64,000 nucleotides of DNA from Schlesneria paludicola DSM 18645 (GCF_000255655.1 NZ_JH636435.1:436209-500208), one strand, 5' to 3'. Positions 27,293 to 37,007 are shown, numbered from the stretch's first letter. Program-made: numbers and translations. Notes: generated by a model not told the origin, from the sequence alone.

Positions 27293-27363
27293 TGGGATGT
27301 CATTCAACGGTAGAATGAAAGCTTCCCAAGCTTTAGGCCAGGGTTCGATTCCCTTCACCAGCA
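27293..27363 (+). tRNA. tRNA-Gly (anticodon CCC), acceptor stem damaged
   Basis: The D arm (27302-27316, ATTC/GAAT with AACGGTA loop), anticodon arm (27318-27334, AAAGC-TTCCCAA-GCTTT) and T arm (27339-27355, loop TTCGATT) are all in place and correctly spaced, giving anticodon CCC. The 3' acceptor strand is CACCAGC (27356-27362) but the 5' strand is TGGGATG (27293-27299); only 3 of 7 positions pair. The outermost T-stem pair is C-T. No CCA is encoded. It is either a pseudogene or a recombinant remnant of a tRNA-Gly gene. The identity is good; function is doubtful. Confidence 0.6.
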
Positions 27364-27410
27364 CAAGAGAAAATGCCTCCCAGCACCAGAGGTATCACAT
27401 TCGACACAAC

Positions 27411-28907
27411 TCAACCCGTTCCCAAACCGCGATCGTAGGCTTCCAGGTCTCGCAAGTAGATCGCCAGAGACGATTGCAATGTCTCGCGGTCGATGACCCA
27501 ACGAGGTGATTCGTCGGTGTAACGATGGCAGTGCTCGACGAGCAGTCGGTGCAGGAATTTGAAAAGATGCCGCGGAACGCGCAAACGTGCCAGGGTCCCG
27601 ACAAGTTCACCTTCGCTGATCGCATCGTCGAACCATTTCTTGATGGAAATCGATGGATCAGGATTAATGGCACACGCGCGAGCTCGATCGTTTGCCAGAT
27701 CGAAGAGCGACTCGCCGGTCCATTCCAGCGTCCGGATCAGATTCTGCTTATCGAGCCGTGACCGTTCGTAGAACTCTTTATCTTCCCGCGTCAAATAGAA
27801 GCTAATCTCGATCGGCAACAACAGTTTGAAGCCAATTCCCGCGTGCTTCAGGAATTTGTTATCAAACATTGACCAAATCAGCGCCTTCATACGCTCGGGC
27901 GAGCCATTGATCAGGTGCGGTTCGTCGACGCGATCGACCAGGACCGTAATCGATTCGAAACCCAGCGATTCCAGAATATTCTGAAGTTTGGTGAGTAATT
28001 CGTACCGATCATCGCTGCGATCACGAGCCGGAATGGGCTGTCCCACGAGATCTTTCGGATCAAAGTTCGACAAGATCGATCGCAGTTGATTGACCTGTCG
28101 ATCAAGGACGCGAATTTGTCGCGATGACTTCCAGGCGAGCATGAAAAGTTGTGACTGATGCCACAACCAGGGTGCCCAGCCTGCCAGAATCACAACCCAC
28201 GGCCACCAGCCACCAAACTGGCTTAATGTCCCTTGTTGAGCCAAAATCCCGAAGATGGCCAGCGTCACCGCCATGCCAATCGAAAAATCGCAATAGCTTC
28301 GCCAGTTGGGAATGCCAAGTTTTCGACGCAGGCTGGACCAGCGATGCAGTTGTGCGATATCGGTGCTGCGGTCATAGAACGCCGCGAGCAGCAGAAGGTC
28401 GCGCTTCTGAACACGCGTCAGATTCGAAATCCGATCCGTGGAGACCTGAAACGGCCCGGAGGCACCAGCCGATTTATCCTTCAAAAGGTCGTCAACGATA
28501 TGCGTTGTCGCCAACGAGAGGATGCAGTCGATATGGTCCCACAGACGCCATTTCGAGAGTGTCTTTTCCGGCCGAGCCCCGGCCCAGCCGACCTTTTCAT
28601 TGAACGAGTCAAGAAATGGGTTGAAATCGTCGTAATCGACGATGAAAACGCGGTCATCCGGATGTTCAGTATTGTACTTCGCGGTGTGGTCGACGATTTG
28701 CAGGCGAAGTGCCGTCTTTCCGCTGCCCTTTTCACCGAAGACAACCGCCGTTGAGGGATGCGATGGATCGCCGTAAATCTTGTCCCATGCGGGATGGAAG
28801 GTGCCATCAGCACACAGTTTTTGGAACAGAGGATCGGTCTGGGCGTCTTCTTGACTAAACGGGTTCTGATTGAGCCCGTGGTGTTCGAGAAATTGCTGAA
28901 CTTTCAT
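27411..28907 (-). CDS. KAP-like P-loop NTPase with internal membrane segments
   Basis: 498 residues. A Walker A motif (FGEKGSGKTALR) lies near residue 60, a Walker B-like strand (ITVLVDRVDE) near residue 315, and between them, about residues 210-255, are two hydrophobic helices (MAVTLAIFGILAQQ and WWPWVVILAGWAPWLW). This insertion of membrane helices between Walker A and B is the hallmark of KAP-type NTPases. The C-terminal part is helical. The ATG at 28907 is used; the codon before it is TTG. It stands alone beside a damaged tRNA-Gly. KAP proteins occur in membrane organisation and in some defence loci; no partner is visible here. Confidence 0.68.
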   Translation of the reverse strand: MKVQQFLEHHGLNQNPFSQEDAQTDPLFQKLCADGTFHPAWDKIYGDPSHPSTAVVFGEKGSGKTALRLQIVDHTAKYNTEHPDDRVFIVDYDDFNPFLDSFNEKVGWAGARPEKTLSKWRLWDHIDCILSLATTHIVDDLLKDKSAGASGPFQVSTDRISNLTRVQKRDLLLLAAFYDRSTDIAQLHRWSSLRRKLGIPNWRSYCDFSIGMAVTLAIFGILAQQGTLSQFGGWWPWVVILAGWAPWLWHQSQLFMLAWKSSRQIRVLDRQVNQLRSILSNFDPKDLVGQPIPARDRSDDRYELLTKLQNILESLGFESITVLVDRVDEPHLINGSPERMKALIWSMFDNKFLKHAGIGFKLLLPIEISFYLTREDKEFYERSRLDKQNLIRTLEWTGESLFDLANDRARACAINPDPSISIKKWFDDAISEGELVGTLARLRVPRHLFKFLHRLLVEHCHRYTDESPRWVIDRETLQSSLAIYLRDLEAYDRGLGTG

Positions 28908-29294
28908 CAATTGTTCCGTGACAAGCCCGATCGGTCCAACTGTCGCGCGGGACGGGTCGGGAAAAAAAGGAAACTGATTCGATTCTGTCGTTCGTAAGGG
29001 CTTGGCCTTTCGCCACCAACGAAAGACCTCACCACTTTGCGTAAGACTCTACGTGCGACCGAACCCGTCGTCCACCCAGTCCGCTTAGATTCCCTCGCAG
29101 GGAAATCAATCATGAAGATCTTGAGATGTCCGACGGCCCCTGGATCAGCGCTCAACGCCACGTAAGTCCTCGCGGTAACTTTGCTTCACGCATCCGACGT
29201 TCTAGAATAACCGTCGTGCTGTTTCCGATTAGTGCGGCCATGCCCGCACGTGATCTGATTTGATTGAAAAATTACGACCCAAGAGGAGATTCAC
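28908..29294. other. Divergent spacer between the NTPase and sodA
   Basis: 387 bases with no convincing gene. It contains the predicted sodA promoter at 29181-29208 and must also contain the promoter of the NTPase gene. Open frames here lack motifs. Confidence 0.45.
29181..29208 (+). promoter_or_regulatory. Predicted sigma-70-type promoter of sodA
   Basis: TTGCTT (29181-29186) and TAGAAT (29203-29208) are 16 bases apart, about 87 bases before the sodA ATG. Match is moderate. The mRNA leader would be about 80 bases; an AAGAGGAG ribosome site is next to the ATG. Confidence 0.35.
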
Positions 29295-29909
29295 ATGGCT
29301 TTCACACTTCCGCCGTTGCCGTATGCTCCAAACGCGCTGGAACCACATATCGATGCCCGCACGATGGAAATCCATCACGGCAAGCATCATCAGGCGTACA
29401 TCAACAACGCCAATGCCAAGCTGGAAGGCCATCCTGCACTGGCCTCCAAGACTGCCGAAGAGATCATCAGTAACCTCTCGGCGGTCCCTGAAGACATCCG
29501 CACCGTCATCCGCAACAACGCGGGGGGGCATGCCAATCACTCGCTGTTCTGGACGATCCTTGCGCCGCACACCGGGGCCGAGCCAACTGGCGAACTGGCT
29601 GAAGCCATCACCAGCACGTTCGGTTCGTTCACCGCGTTCAAAGAAAAACTGAGTGCCGCCGCAACGACCCGTTTTGGTAGCGGTTGGGCGTGGCTGTCCT
29701 ACGACAAGGGCAAGCTTGTCGTAGAAAGCACGCCGAATCAAGACAGCCCGCTGATGGAAGGCCGAACCCCATTGCTGGGTCTGGACGTCTGGGAGCACGC
29801 GTACTACTTGAACTATCAGAATCGCCGCCCTGACTACATCGCCGCGTTCTTTAACGTTGTCAACTGGCCGGAAGTCGCACGTCGCTATGCCGCCGCAAAG
29901 AAGGCATGA
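29295..29909 (+). CDS. sodA: Superoxide dismutase, manganese type
   Basis: 204 residues. The four metal ligands are visible: His in [13 protein letters not shown], His in [10 protein letters not shown], and Asp and His in [16 protein letters not shown]. The Gly before HANHSLFW together with Gln in TPNQDSPL indicates the manganese rather than the iron subtype. No signal peptide, so cytoplasmic. It converts superoxide to peroxide and oxygen. A strong AAGAGGAG ribosome site precedes the ATG and a good terminator follows, so it is transcribed alone. Confidence 0.96.
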   Translation: MAFTLPPLPYAPNALEPHIDARTMEIHHGKHHQAYINNANAKLEGHPALASKTAEEIISNLSAVPEDIRTVIRNNAGGHANHSLFWTILAPHTGAEPTGELAEAITSTFGSFTAFKEKLSAAATTRFGSGWAWLSYDKGKLVVESTPNQDSPLMEGRTPLLGLDVWEHAYYLNYQNRRPDYIAAFFNVVNWPEVARRYAAAKKA

Positions 29910-29935
29910 GCCGTCACTGACAAGCGAATTATTAC

Positions 29936-29973
29936 AAAAGGGTCGGCCTTCATCACGAAGACCGACCCTTTTT
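29936..29973 (+). terminator. Rho-independent terminator after sodA
   Basis: AAAAGGGTCGG (29936-29946) pairs with 29962-29972, and an inner CTTC/GAAG pair extends the stem. The T run ends at 29973. It may also serve the converging lnt gene. Confidence 0.85.
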
Positions 29974-30015
29974 CCTATCCATCGAAGCCACTCAAGCAAA
30001 TTGAAATGCCAAAGA

Positions 30016-31854
30016 CTAAACGGCGTTCGCCTGCTTGGGAATCAGAATCGAGACTGCACAGAAGAGCGTTGCCGCAGCGCACAGCATTGCGAACCAATCG
30101 CCATATCGAACATAGGGGCTTTGTCTCGAATCCAGCGGAACAGTGTGAATGAGAGCCGCGTTGAGCTGCTTGTGCCAAGCCCCCGTCTTGGGGTCGCGCA
30201 TCGAGGTTCGCGGTGCGTTGTTGCCATTCTTACGTGCATCACCGTCAAAGAAGTGATCTGGCTCACGAATGGCACCATCCCCATCAATAAAAGCTGAAAC
30301 GCCCGTATTGACGGCACGAACGAGCGGCGTACGGCATTCGACGGCTCGAAATGCGGCTGTAATTAAGTGCTGATCGAGTTCACTTGAACCATGAAACCAA
30401 CCATCATTCGAGAGATTCACGAGCACGTCGACGGACTTCGCACCGTCGGTCCCCGTTCCAGACGCAACGATGTTACGCACGAGATGGGGCACAGTGTCTT
30501 CAAAACAGATGACCGGGGCAAACTTCCAGCCCTGATATTCAAAGATCGCGGGCTGCAAACCGGGCGTCAGCCCCCCAGCATCGCTGTAAGGAGTCAGGGC
30601 TTTCAAGATCGGAAACACGTCACGCAGTGGGATGTACTCGCCGAATGGCACAAGGTGCATCTTGTCGTAACGCCCCGCAATGCCAGTATCCGGCCGGACA
30701 AAGACAGCCGAATTGTGTTGTGTTACGACATTCGGTTCGGCGACAGCGGCATTGATTCCCAAAATGAGCGCCGCACCGGCCCGCTCGCTTTCTTCGCGCA
30801 GGATCCCGGCAACCATGGGATTATGCCACGCCGCAGGGCTGACAGAGGGGACCAACTTCCGGAGCTCATCGTCACTCATGTCTTTCGCGGCCGACATCAG
30901 TGGCCAAGGAAACATTCCCTCAGGCCAGACAATCAGATGTGGATGCTGCTCTTTGACCGCGTGTGCATTCAAACTCAAATGCGTCAGAAAGCGATCACCG
31001 GGATCGACAGGCTCTTCTCGCAGCGACGCCAGGAAATTTCCTTGAATCAATGCCACGCGCGGACCTGGCTTGAAATCCGCCTGGGATCGTCGCACATAGC
31101 CATAACCCAGAACGCTCACAAACATCATCAACGAAACAGAGACTTGAACCAGTTGCGACAACGTTAGACCGGCAGGTGTCACAGGCCCTGTCGACGGAAG
31201 GACCAGGCGGCAGCGAATCAACCACGAATGCGGTACCAGCAGAGCGAGTGCCGTCGCACACGCCACAACGATAAAACTCACCCCATAGGCACCAACCAGA
31301 TCGCTGACCTGAATCAGTTCCAGCCAGCGATACTGCGAATGCCCCAGGAAATACCATGCGAAACCGGTCATCAGATGGGCACGGAGATACTCAAGACCAA
31401 TCCAAACCGCAGGTGCGGCCGCAAGTAGCGGAACCGACCATTTCTGTACGGCAATTCGAGAAATGCTGACGAATGCGACTTGGTAAAGTCCCAGGTAGGC
31501 AGCGAGAGCCATCCAGGCAATATACATCGTAGGATCACCCAGCCGCATCCACTGCAGCATGGCCAACTGACTCGTCGCACTTCCCGCATAAATGGCGGCA
31601 TACATCCAGCTCGTGCGTTCTTTGATCCGAACGAGCAGCAAGAGCGGGACCGGGGCGAGCCACGCCAAGGGGCTCGCATTGACGGGCGTGAAACAGAGCC
31701 ACAAAAAAAGCCCGGACAAGAATGACATCGCGAATGCACCGAGTACTCCGACGCGCGCCGTCTTCTGCTTGTGCATCGATCTTGCCGAAGCAATGATCTC
31801 GCGAACAGATCGATCCGAGTTTTGTCGCTTTTCTTTCATGACACTTGCAGACAT
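30016..31854 (-). CDS. lnt: Apolipoprotein N-acyltransferase
   Basis: 612 residues. About seven to eight N-terminal membrane helices (residues 35-270) precede a nitrilase-like domain whose catalytic triad is in place: Glu in [12 protein letters not shown], Lys in [17 protein letters not shown], Cys in [17 protein letters not shown] last membrane helix lies near the C terminus. The enzyme adds the third acyl chain to the N-terminal cysteine of lipoproteins in the inner membrane. A longer than usual N-terminal tail (about 35 residues) precedes helix 1. The ribosome site GGGAGGCGGGA is very strong. Confidence 0.95.
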   Translation of the reverse strand: MSASVMKEKRQNSDRSVREIIASARSMHKQKTARVGVLGAFAMSFLSGLFLWLCFTPVNASPLAWLAPVPLLLLVRIKERTSWMYAAIYAGSATSQLAMLQWMRLGDPTMYIAWMALAAYLGLYQVAFVSISRIAVQKWSVPLLAAAPAVWIGLEYLRAHLMTGFAWYFLGHSQYRWLELIQVSDLVGAYGVSFIVVACATALALLVPHSWLIRCRLVLPSTGPVTPAGLTLSQLVQVSVSLMMFVSVLGYGYVRRSQADFKPGPRVALIQGNFLASLREEPVDPGDRFLTHLSLNAHAVKEQHPHLIVWPEGMFPWPLMSAAKDMSDDELRKLVPSVSPAAWHNPMVAGILREESERAGAALILGINAAVAEPNVVTQHNSAVFVRPDTGIAGRYDKMHLVPFGEYIPLRDVFPILKALTPYSDAGGLTPGLQPAIFEYQGWKFAPVICFEDTVPHLVRNIVASGTGTDGAKSVDVLVNLSNDGWFHGSSELDQHLITAAFRAVECRTPLVRAVNTGVSAFIDGDGAIREPDHFFDGDARKNGNNAPRTSMRDPKTGAWHKQLNAALIHTVPLDSRQSPYVRYGDWFAMLCAAATLFCAVSILIPKQANAV

Positions 31855-32015
31855 TCCCGCCTCCCTCCCTGGATTGCTGAATTGGCGAACGTTAGTGAAG
31901 AATGGCCATTTTGGGAAGTCGATCTTGACGAAGGCCTGTAAATACGCGGCATTGAGGATTCATGAGCACGAAACGACGCAGTGTCAGTTGGACGCGTGTC
32001 TGTCAGAATTATAAA

Positions 32016-32046
32016 AGGCGGAGCACCCCGAATCGGTGCCCCGCCT
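32016..32046 (-). terminator. Terminator after the SMP-30 gene
   Basis: Twelve-base arms (32016-32027 and 32035-32046, AGGCGG-GCACC) with one A/C mismatch and a 7-base loop. On the minus strand the stem is followed by TTTTATAATT. Good intrinsic terminator 35 bases past the stop. Confidence 0.8.
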
Positions 32047-32081
32047 CGCTAAATGCCACCAGTTTTTCCCACGACAGTCGA

Positions 32082-33281
32082 TCACGTAATGTGTGCGCCG
32101 CGAGCTTCGACATAGACTGCGTAAATCGATGTGCTGGCGGTCATAAACAGGCGATTTCGTTTGGTTCCGCCAAAACAGACGTTACTGCAGATTTCGGGCA
32201 GTCGAATTTGACCGATTCGCACGCCTTCTTGTGGTTCGAAAATGTGTACCCCGTCGTATCCGTCACCAACCCAGCCCGCGCTCGCCCAGATGTTGCCGTC
32301 CGTATCACAACGGATTCCATCGGCGAGGCCTGAAAGCTCTTCCTCTTGCGAGACATTTGCAAAGTTTCTCGCCTGGCCGGGAACTTTGTTCACAACCGGA
32401 ACTCCGGCCGCGGCCCCTTTTACCTTCAATTTCATTGAAGCAAACTCCTTGCCGTTTGCCACGCCCTTCTCATCAACAACGTCCCAGACCTTGATCTGTT
32501 TCGGCGCGTCACTGTAGTGCGACGCACCGGTATCTGCGACGTAGACCTTCTTATAGTCTGGCGAGAAACAGATCCCATTCGGCTTGAAGACGTCGTCGGT
32601 CACCTTCTCAATTTTGCCCGTCTTTCCATCGATTCGATAGACGGCCTCTTTCTGGTACGGCTGCTTTGAATCGTTGGCGGCCTTCTCGCCTTCATAATTC
32701 ATCAAACTTCCATAGCCCGGATCAGTAAACCAGACATCCCCATTCGGATGAACGACCCCATCATTGGGGGCATTCAGCGACTTGCCATCGTACTTGTCGG
32801 CCAGCACGGTGACGCTGCCATCGTGCTCATATCGCACGACTCGGCGATTCCCGTGTTCAAACGAGACCTGACGCCCCTGGTAGTCGAATGTATTTCCGTT
32901 GCTGTTGCCCGCGGGATGTCGGAAGGTTGTCACATGGCCATCTTCCTCGAGCCAGCGTTTCTGAACGTTGTTCGGGATATCACTCCACAGCAGGTATCGA
33001 CCGACTCCGTTCCAGGCAGGCCCTTCAGCCCACAGCATTTCTGGACTGTGATAAATTCGCTGAATGGGCGTGTTGCCGATGGCGTACTTCTTGAACCGCG
33101 GATCGAGCGTGACAATGTCGGGATCGGGATAGCGAACCGGTTGAGCCGACGGCCCGAAATCACGCGCGATCACAGAGGTTGCGGCCCCTATCGCCCCAAG
33201 CGATGCCGCGAGAAATGAGCGACGAGCAATTGCTGTGGAATTCAGATCAGACACAGCGGAACCGGAATCCTGGTCAGTCAT
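32082..33281 (-). CDS. Exported SMP-30/gluconolactonase-like protein
   Basis: 399 residues. A twin-arginine-like leader (STAIARRSFLAASLGAIGAA) opens it, then a six-bladed propeller starting near PEMLWAEGPAWNG, the usual SMP-30 metal-site strand, with NAPNDGVVHPNGDVWFTDPG and PNGICFSPDYKKVYV supplying the Asn/Asp ligands. It should hydrolyse a sugar lactone outside the cytoplasm. The ATG follows a GAGGAG site. Its end is marked by a good terminator, so it is probably monocistronic. Confidence 0.92.
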   Translation of the reverse strand: MTDQDSGSAVSDLNSTAIARRSFLAASLGAIGAATSVIARDFGPSAQPVRYPDPDIVTLDPRFKKYAIGNTPIQRIYHSPEMLWAEGPAWNGVGRYLLWSDIPNNVQKRWLEEDGHVTTFRHPAGNSNGNTFDYQGRQVSFEHGNRRVVRYEHDGSVTVLADKYDGKSLNAPNDGVVHPNGDVWFTDPGYGSLMNYEGEKAANDSKQPYQKEAVYRIDGKTGKIEKVTDDVFKPNGICFSPDYKKVYVADTGASHYSDAPKQIKVWDVVDEKGVANGKEFASMKLKVKGAAAGVPVVNKVPGQARNFANVSQEEELSGLADGIRCDTDGNIWASAGWVGDGYDGVHIFEPQEGVRIGQIRLPEICSNVCFGGTKRNRLFMTASTSIYAVYVEARGAHIT

Positions 33282-33319
33282 GGGAGCTCCTCATAGCGCA
33301 TAATGGGAAACGAGGGCCT

Positions 33320-33340
33320 CGACATTTCGATCGAATGTCG
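33320..33340. promoter_or_regulatory. Palindrome upstream of the SMP-30 gene (candidate operator)
   Basis: CGACATT and AATGTCG (7-base arms) flank TCGATCG, itself almost palindromic, about 40-60 bases upstream of the SMP-30 start. Position and symmetry fit a repressor site. No regulator gene is adjacent, so this is only a candidate. Confidence 0.35.
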
Positions 33341-33517
33341 TGCCGATGCGCCACGGTAACAAACCCACAATCCGGCCGAAACGTCTCCGCCAATCGAAAT
33401 CGTGACAGTCGATAACGTCTGCCTTCGCAGATGCCACGCCATTCCGTGGTGACAACTGTTTGCCGTCACCACCCAGATCACCTGCCGGATCGAGCAATCA
33501 ACACCAACGCCGAAACG

Positions 33518-34831
33518 TCAGGCGCTCACTTTCACCGGCGCCTCGGGCACAGTTGCCACCTTCGGCCTCTCTTCTGCGGCCTGCCCGAATCGCCATTCTT
33601 TGGGAACGATCAGTCGGGCACCTCGACGGAATGTGATGTACGACCAGCCCCAATTCAGCACGACGCGCAAGCGATTGGGGAAACCCGTCAGATAGTAGAT
33701 GTGAACAAGCAACCAAGCCATCCAGGCGATGAAGCCGGTCATTTTGAATTTACCGACTTCGACCACCGCGCGGCTCCGGCCGATCGTTGCCATCTGCCCT
33801 TTGTCCGCAAATCGAAACGGCGTCCGCTTCCCGCCCTGGACATCGATTCGAATCAAGTTTGCGAGATAGCAACCTTGCTGCATTGCCACCGGCGCGGTTC
33901 CTGGTAGCGGCCGACCAGTCTGATGCGTGTAACAAGACTGATCCCCCGCCACAAAGATGTTCGGGTGCCCCTTGACGCTCAAATCATTCTCGACAATGAC
34001 GCGGCCCGATCGATCAACTTCAAAGCCGGAATCCTTCCCCAACGACGAGGCTTTGACACCGGCCGCCCACAGAACGGTGGCCGAGATGATACGTTCATTG
34101 CCGATATCGACGCCATTCGCATCGATCTTGGTTACAGCACTGCCAGTCCAGATTTGGACTCCAAGCTGTTCCAGATCGCGAGCGGCTCGCGCGGACAATT
34201 GCTCACTGAACATCCCCAGAATTCTTGGCCCCGCCTCGAGGAGAATGACGCGAGCCAGCGTGGCGTCAATGTTTCGGAAGTCTTTGGCCAGCGTAAATCG
34301 ACTCATCTCGCCAATGGCACCAGCCAGCTCGACGCCCGTCGGCCCGCCACCCACGACAACAAACGTCAGCAACCGCTTCCGCTCTTCGAGCGACGTGGTT
34401 CGCTCTGCAGATTCGTAGGCAGAAAGCACGCGTCGACGAATTTCGGTCGCCTGCTCGAGCGTCTTAAGCCCTGGTGCAAATTCCTCCCATTCGTCGTGCC
34501 CGAAATAGCTATGCCGCGCACCACAGGCGAGCACCAGATAGTCGAACGGCAATTCGCCAAAATCCGTGACAACAAGATTTCGATCGGTGTCGACAGAACG
34601 GACTTCGCCCTGCAGGACGCGAATGTTGTTAAAGCGGGCGAGTAAACTCCGGATCGGTGCTGCGATATCGGCGGGGCTCAGCCCCGCCATTGCGACCTGA
34701 TACAGCAGCGGTTGGAACAAATGATGGTTCGTTCGATCGACGACCAACACCTCGACACCGGGAACGTCCCCAAGCCCCTTGGCAAGGTTCAACCCGGCAA
34801 AACCACCTCCAACGATCAATACTCGCGGCAT
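33518..34831 (-). CDS. ndh: Type II NADH dehydrogenase (NDH-2)
   Basis: 437 residues. Two Rossmann motifs: VLIVGGGFAGLNLAKGLG for FAD at the start and VVVGGGPTGVELAGAIGE for NADH near residue 170. VFVAGD-type FAD closure is seen in NIFVAGDQSCY. The C terminus has the hydrophobic WMAWLLVHIYYL segment that binds NDH-2 to the membrane face. It passes electrons from NADH to quinone without pumping protons. Its start is 13 bases from the stop of the SPFH/GYF_2 gene, so both are on one transcript. Confidence 0.92.
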   Translation of the reverse strand: MPRVLIVGGGFAGLNLAKGLGDVPGVEVLVVDRTNHHLFQPLLYQVAMAGLSPADIAAPIRSLLARFNNIRVLQGEVRSVDTDRNLVVTDFGELPFDYLVLACGARHSYFGHDEWEEFAPGLKTLEQATEIRRRVLSAYESAERTTSLEERKRLLTFVVVGGGPTGVELAGAIGEMSRFTLAKDFRNIDATLARVILLEAGPRILGMFSEQLSARAARDLEQLGVQIWTGSAVTKIDANGVDIGNERIISATVLWAAGVKASSLGKDSGFEVDRSGRVIVENDLSVKGHPNIFVAGDQSCYTHQTGRPLPGTAPVAMQQGCYLANLIRIDVQGGKRTPFRFADKGQMATIGRSRAVVEVGKFKMTGFIAWMAWLLVHIYYLTGFPNRLRVVLNWGWSYITFRRGARLIVPKEWRFGQAAEERPKVATVPEAPVKVSA

Positions 34832-34844
34832 CTCGCACTTATCC

Positions 34845-35960
34845 TCAAGGAACTGTCGGCGGTACCGGTGGTGGCGGATTCACACCGGGACGCTGAAAAT
34901 AGGCTGACCAATCGGGAATCTGCGACGCGGCGGTCCAACCCGACAACTGCGGAGACCAAAGCAGCGTTTGACCGCTGATCCGCCCCGCCGAAATCGCCTG
35001 TTGAATCTGCTCAGGAGCATAAGGCCCCTGTGGCTGCCCATTCACCGCGACGTGCCAGGCAGGCGGTGGAGGTGGCGATGCTGGACCGCCCGCCGGCGTT
35101 CCAAAACCGATCCCTGGCGAGGTCATCATCCGACCAGCCATGGCCACTCCCATCCCCAACCCCAGACCTTCACCACCCCCTCCGTGCTGGGCGGATTCTC
35201 GCATCGCTTCCCCGAGAGAGTACTGCTGGAACTTGTTCATATCTCCGAGCACACCCATACTCGTCCGCGTGTCGAGCGCCTTCTCGACGGCCTCGGGAAA
35301 CGAAATATTCACGATGATGAGTTGTGGTATGGCCAACCCATATTCATCGTCAATTCGCTCCTCTACGTACTTACGAAGTTCTTCGGAAAACTCACGGTAT
35401 TTCGAGGCCAAATCGAGCGCGGCCACCTGCTTTTCTGCCAGCATGTCAGACAGCGCCGAGGTAATGATAGAACGCATTAGTTCCGTGACTTCGTCGGCCT
35501 CAACAACACCATCCGTTCCGACAAGCTCGGTCAGCAGTGCCTTGGGTTCAACCGCTTTGAGCGCATACGTTCCGAAAGCTCGCAGACGGATCGGACCGAA
35601 TTCTGGATCTCGCAACATCACCGGGTTCGGCGTCCCCCACTTCAAATCGGTGATCTGGCGTGTACTGATGAAGTACACCTCCGACTTAAACGGGCTGTTG
35701 AATCCAAACTTCCAACCGGCAATCGTACTGAGAATTGGCAGATTCTGAGTGTTCAGTGTATGCGTACCAGGCTCGAACACATCGGCGACTTTTCCCTGCA
35801 GAACGAACACTGCGAGCTGGCCGGGGCGCACAATCAATTGAGCCCCTTGCTTGATCTCGTTTTGATATCGCGGAAATCGCCATACGAGCGTATTTCGCGA
35901 ATCGTCGAGCCATTCAATGATGTCGATCAGTTCATTGCGCAGTTTGTCGAACAGTCCCAT
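34845..35960 (-). CDS. SPFH domain protein with C-terminal GYF_2 domain
   Basis: 371 residues. The SPFH region spans about residues 20-240 (LIVRPGQLAVFVLQGKVAD, then FISTRQITDLKWGTPNPVMLRD), as in the YdjI/virion-core-like branch, not the flotillins with N-terminal hairpins. A Gly/Pro linker leads to a GYF_2 domain (AWHVAVNGQPQGPYAPEQIQ, SGWTAASQIPDW). In other bacteria this protein is often next to a zinc-ribbon membrane protein; here that protein is about 16 kb away (51450). Likely a membrane-associated scaffold. It leads an operon with NDH-2. Confidence 0.88.
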   Translation of the reverse strand: MGLFDKLRNELIDIIEWLDDSRNTLVWRFPRYQNEIKQGAQLIVRPGQLAVFVLQGKVADVFEPGTHTLNTQNLPILSTIAGWKFGFNSPFKSEVYFISTRQITDLKWGTPNPVMLRDPEFGPIRLRAFGTYALKAVEPKALLTELVGTDGVVEADEVTELMRSIITSALSDMLAEKQVAALDLASKYREFSEELRKYVEERIDDEYGLAIPQLIIVNISFPEAVEKALDTRTSMGVLGDMNKFQQYSLGEAMRESAQHGGGGEGLGLGMGVAMAGRMMTSPGIGFGTPAGGPASPPPPPAWHVAVNGQPQGPYAPEQIQQAISAGRISGQTLLWSPQLSGWTAASQIPDWSAYFQRPGVNPPPPVPPTVP

Positions 35961-36400
35961 AGTGTGCTTTCCGCTCGTGAAGGAAGTCGGTCAACGGCAG
36001 CGAATGAGATTCTACACGGCGCATCATTTGCCTCAAAGAGAGGATCAGAGAGATCAATCATGATTGATCATTCTTGTGTTCTGAAATTCAATGAGGCCTT
36101 GCACGCAATCGAGGTTCGCGATCAAGGTTGTACGGCGCGTGTCTAAAACATCGAAGTGTATTGATATTCCGGCTTGAAGGCCACAGCACGAATCCTTCGA
36201 TCTGACCTTGCGGTTTGTGCCGACAGAATGCTTCGGATTTGTGCGCCGGTTGATGCGTTTTCGGTCAGTTCTGATGTGGCTGCCACAAGAAATTGCCGGC
36301 TGGGCCGTAGATTCTGCAATTTCAGAAGTGAAAAGAGTGATAGGATACGAGTAAGCTGCCTCGCGTGGATGTGCGAGCAGGATCTGGAGGCGGGATTTCG
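35961..36400. other. Divergent spacer between the SPFH and FHA genes
   Basis: 440 bases without a convincing gene. It must carry two promoters. Open frames inside it on the minus strand run into the FHA gene and are shadows. Nothing distinctive was seen. Confidence 0.4.
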
Positions 36401-36919
36401 ATGTTGGGACAATTGATACCAGTGGGTGGCGGAGACCCGATTCCACTCCTCAAGCCAACCTTGATTGTAGGACGTCGCCCCAGTTGCGACATTCGCCTGG
36501 ATTACGCGAATGTGTCCTCGAATCATTGTCGGCTTGAGTACATCAATGGCTACTGGCGTGCTTCGGACGTCAGCCGCAACGGCACAAAAGTCAACGGCGA
36601 GCGAATCGACGAAAAGTTCCTGCAACCCGGCGACACCGTTTCATTCGCCCGACACGCATTCGAGATTCAATACACCCCCGACCCCGAAGCCGTCCCCCCC
36701 TCAGAGGAAGTTGATCCCTTCGCAATGAGCCTGCTGGAGAAGGCGGGCTTGAGCCAGGAAGATCGACGTGATCGCCAACCGAGTCGCGGCCGACCATCAC
36801 CGCCGGCTCGGCCGAGTCCACCACCATCCCGCGGACACCAGCCGACGAAGCCGAACCCCAAGTCGCCTGACAGTCCCAAGAATGACGACGATCAGGCACT
36901 CGAATGGCTGAAGGACTGA
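36401..36919 (+). CDS. FHA domain protein with proline-rich tail
   Basis: 172 residues. The FHA domain covers about residues 10-95: LIVGRRPSCDIRLDYANVSS, NHCRLEYINGYWRASDVSRN, and GTKVNGERI hold the Gly-Arg, Ser-x-x-His and Asn-Gly phosphothreonine contacts. The tail is Pro/Ser/Arg-rich with an acidic end. The ATG at 36401 has GGAGG 8-12 bases upstream. FHA domains read phosphothreonine, so a Ser/Thr kinase elsewhere is expected; none lies in the window. It precedes larA-like on the same strand by 73 bases. Confidence 0.9.
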   Translation: MLGQLIPVGGGDPIPLLKPTLIVGRRPSCDIRLDYANVSSNHCRLEYINGYWRASDVSRNGTKVNGERIDEKFLQPGDTVSFARHAFEIQYTPDPEAVPPSEEVDPFAMSLLEKAGLSQEDRRDRQPSRGRPSPPARPSPPPSRGHQPTKPNPKSPDSPKNDDDQALEWLKD

Positions 36920-37007
36920 CGTTTCGCGGCGTGATGTTTCATCTGTAAGAATTCCGGCTACAATTCGACCGAATTATTGTTCACTCAATTCGGTGAAACG
37001 GAATTGC

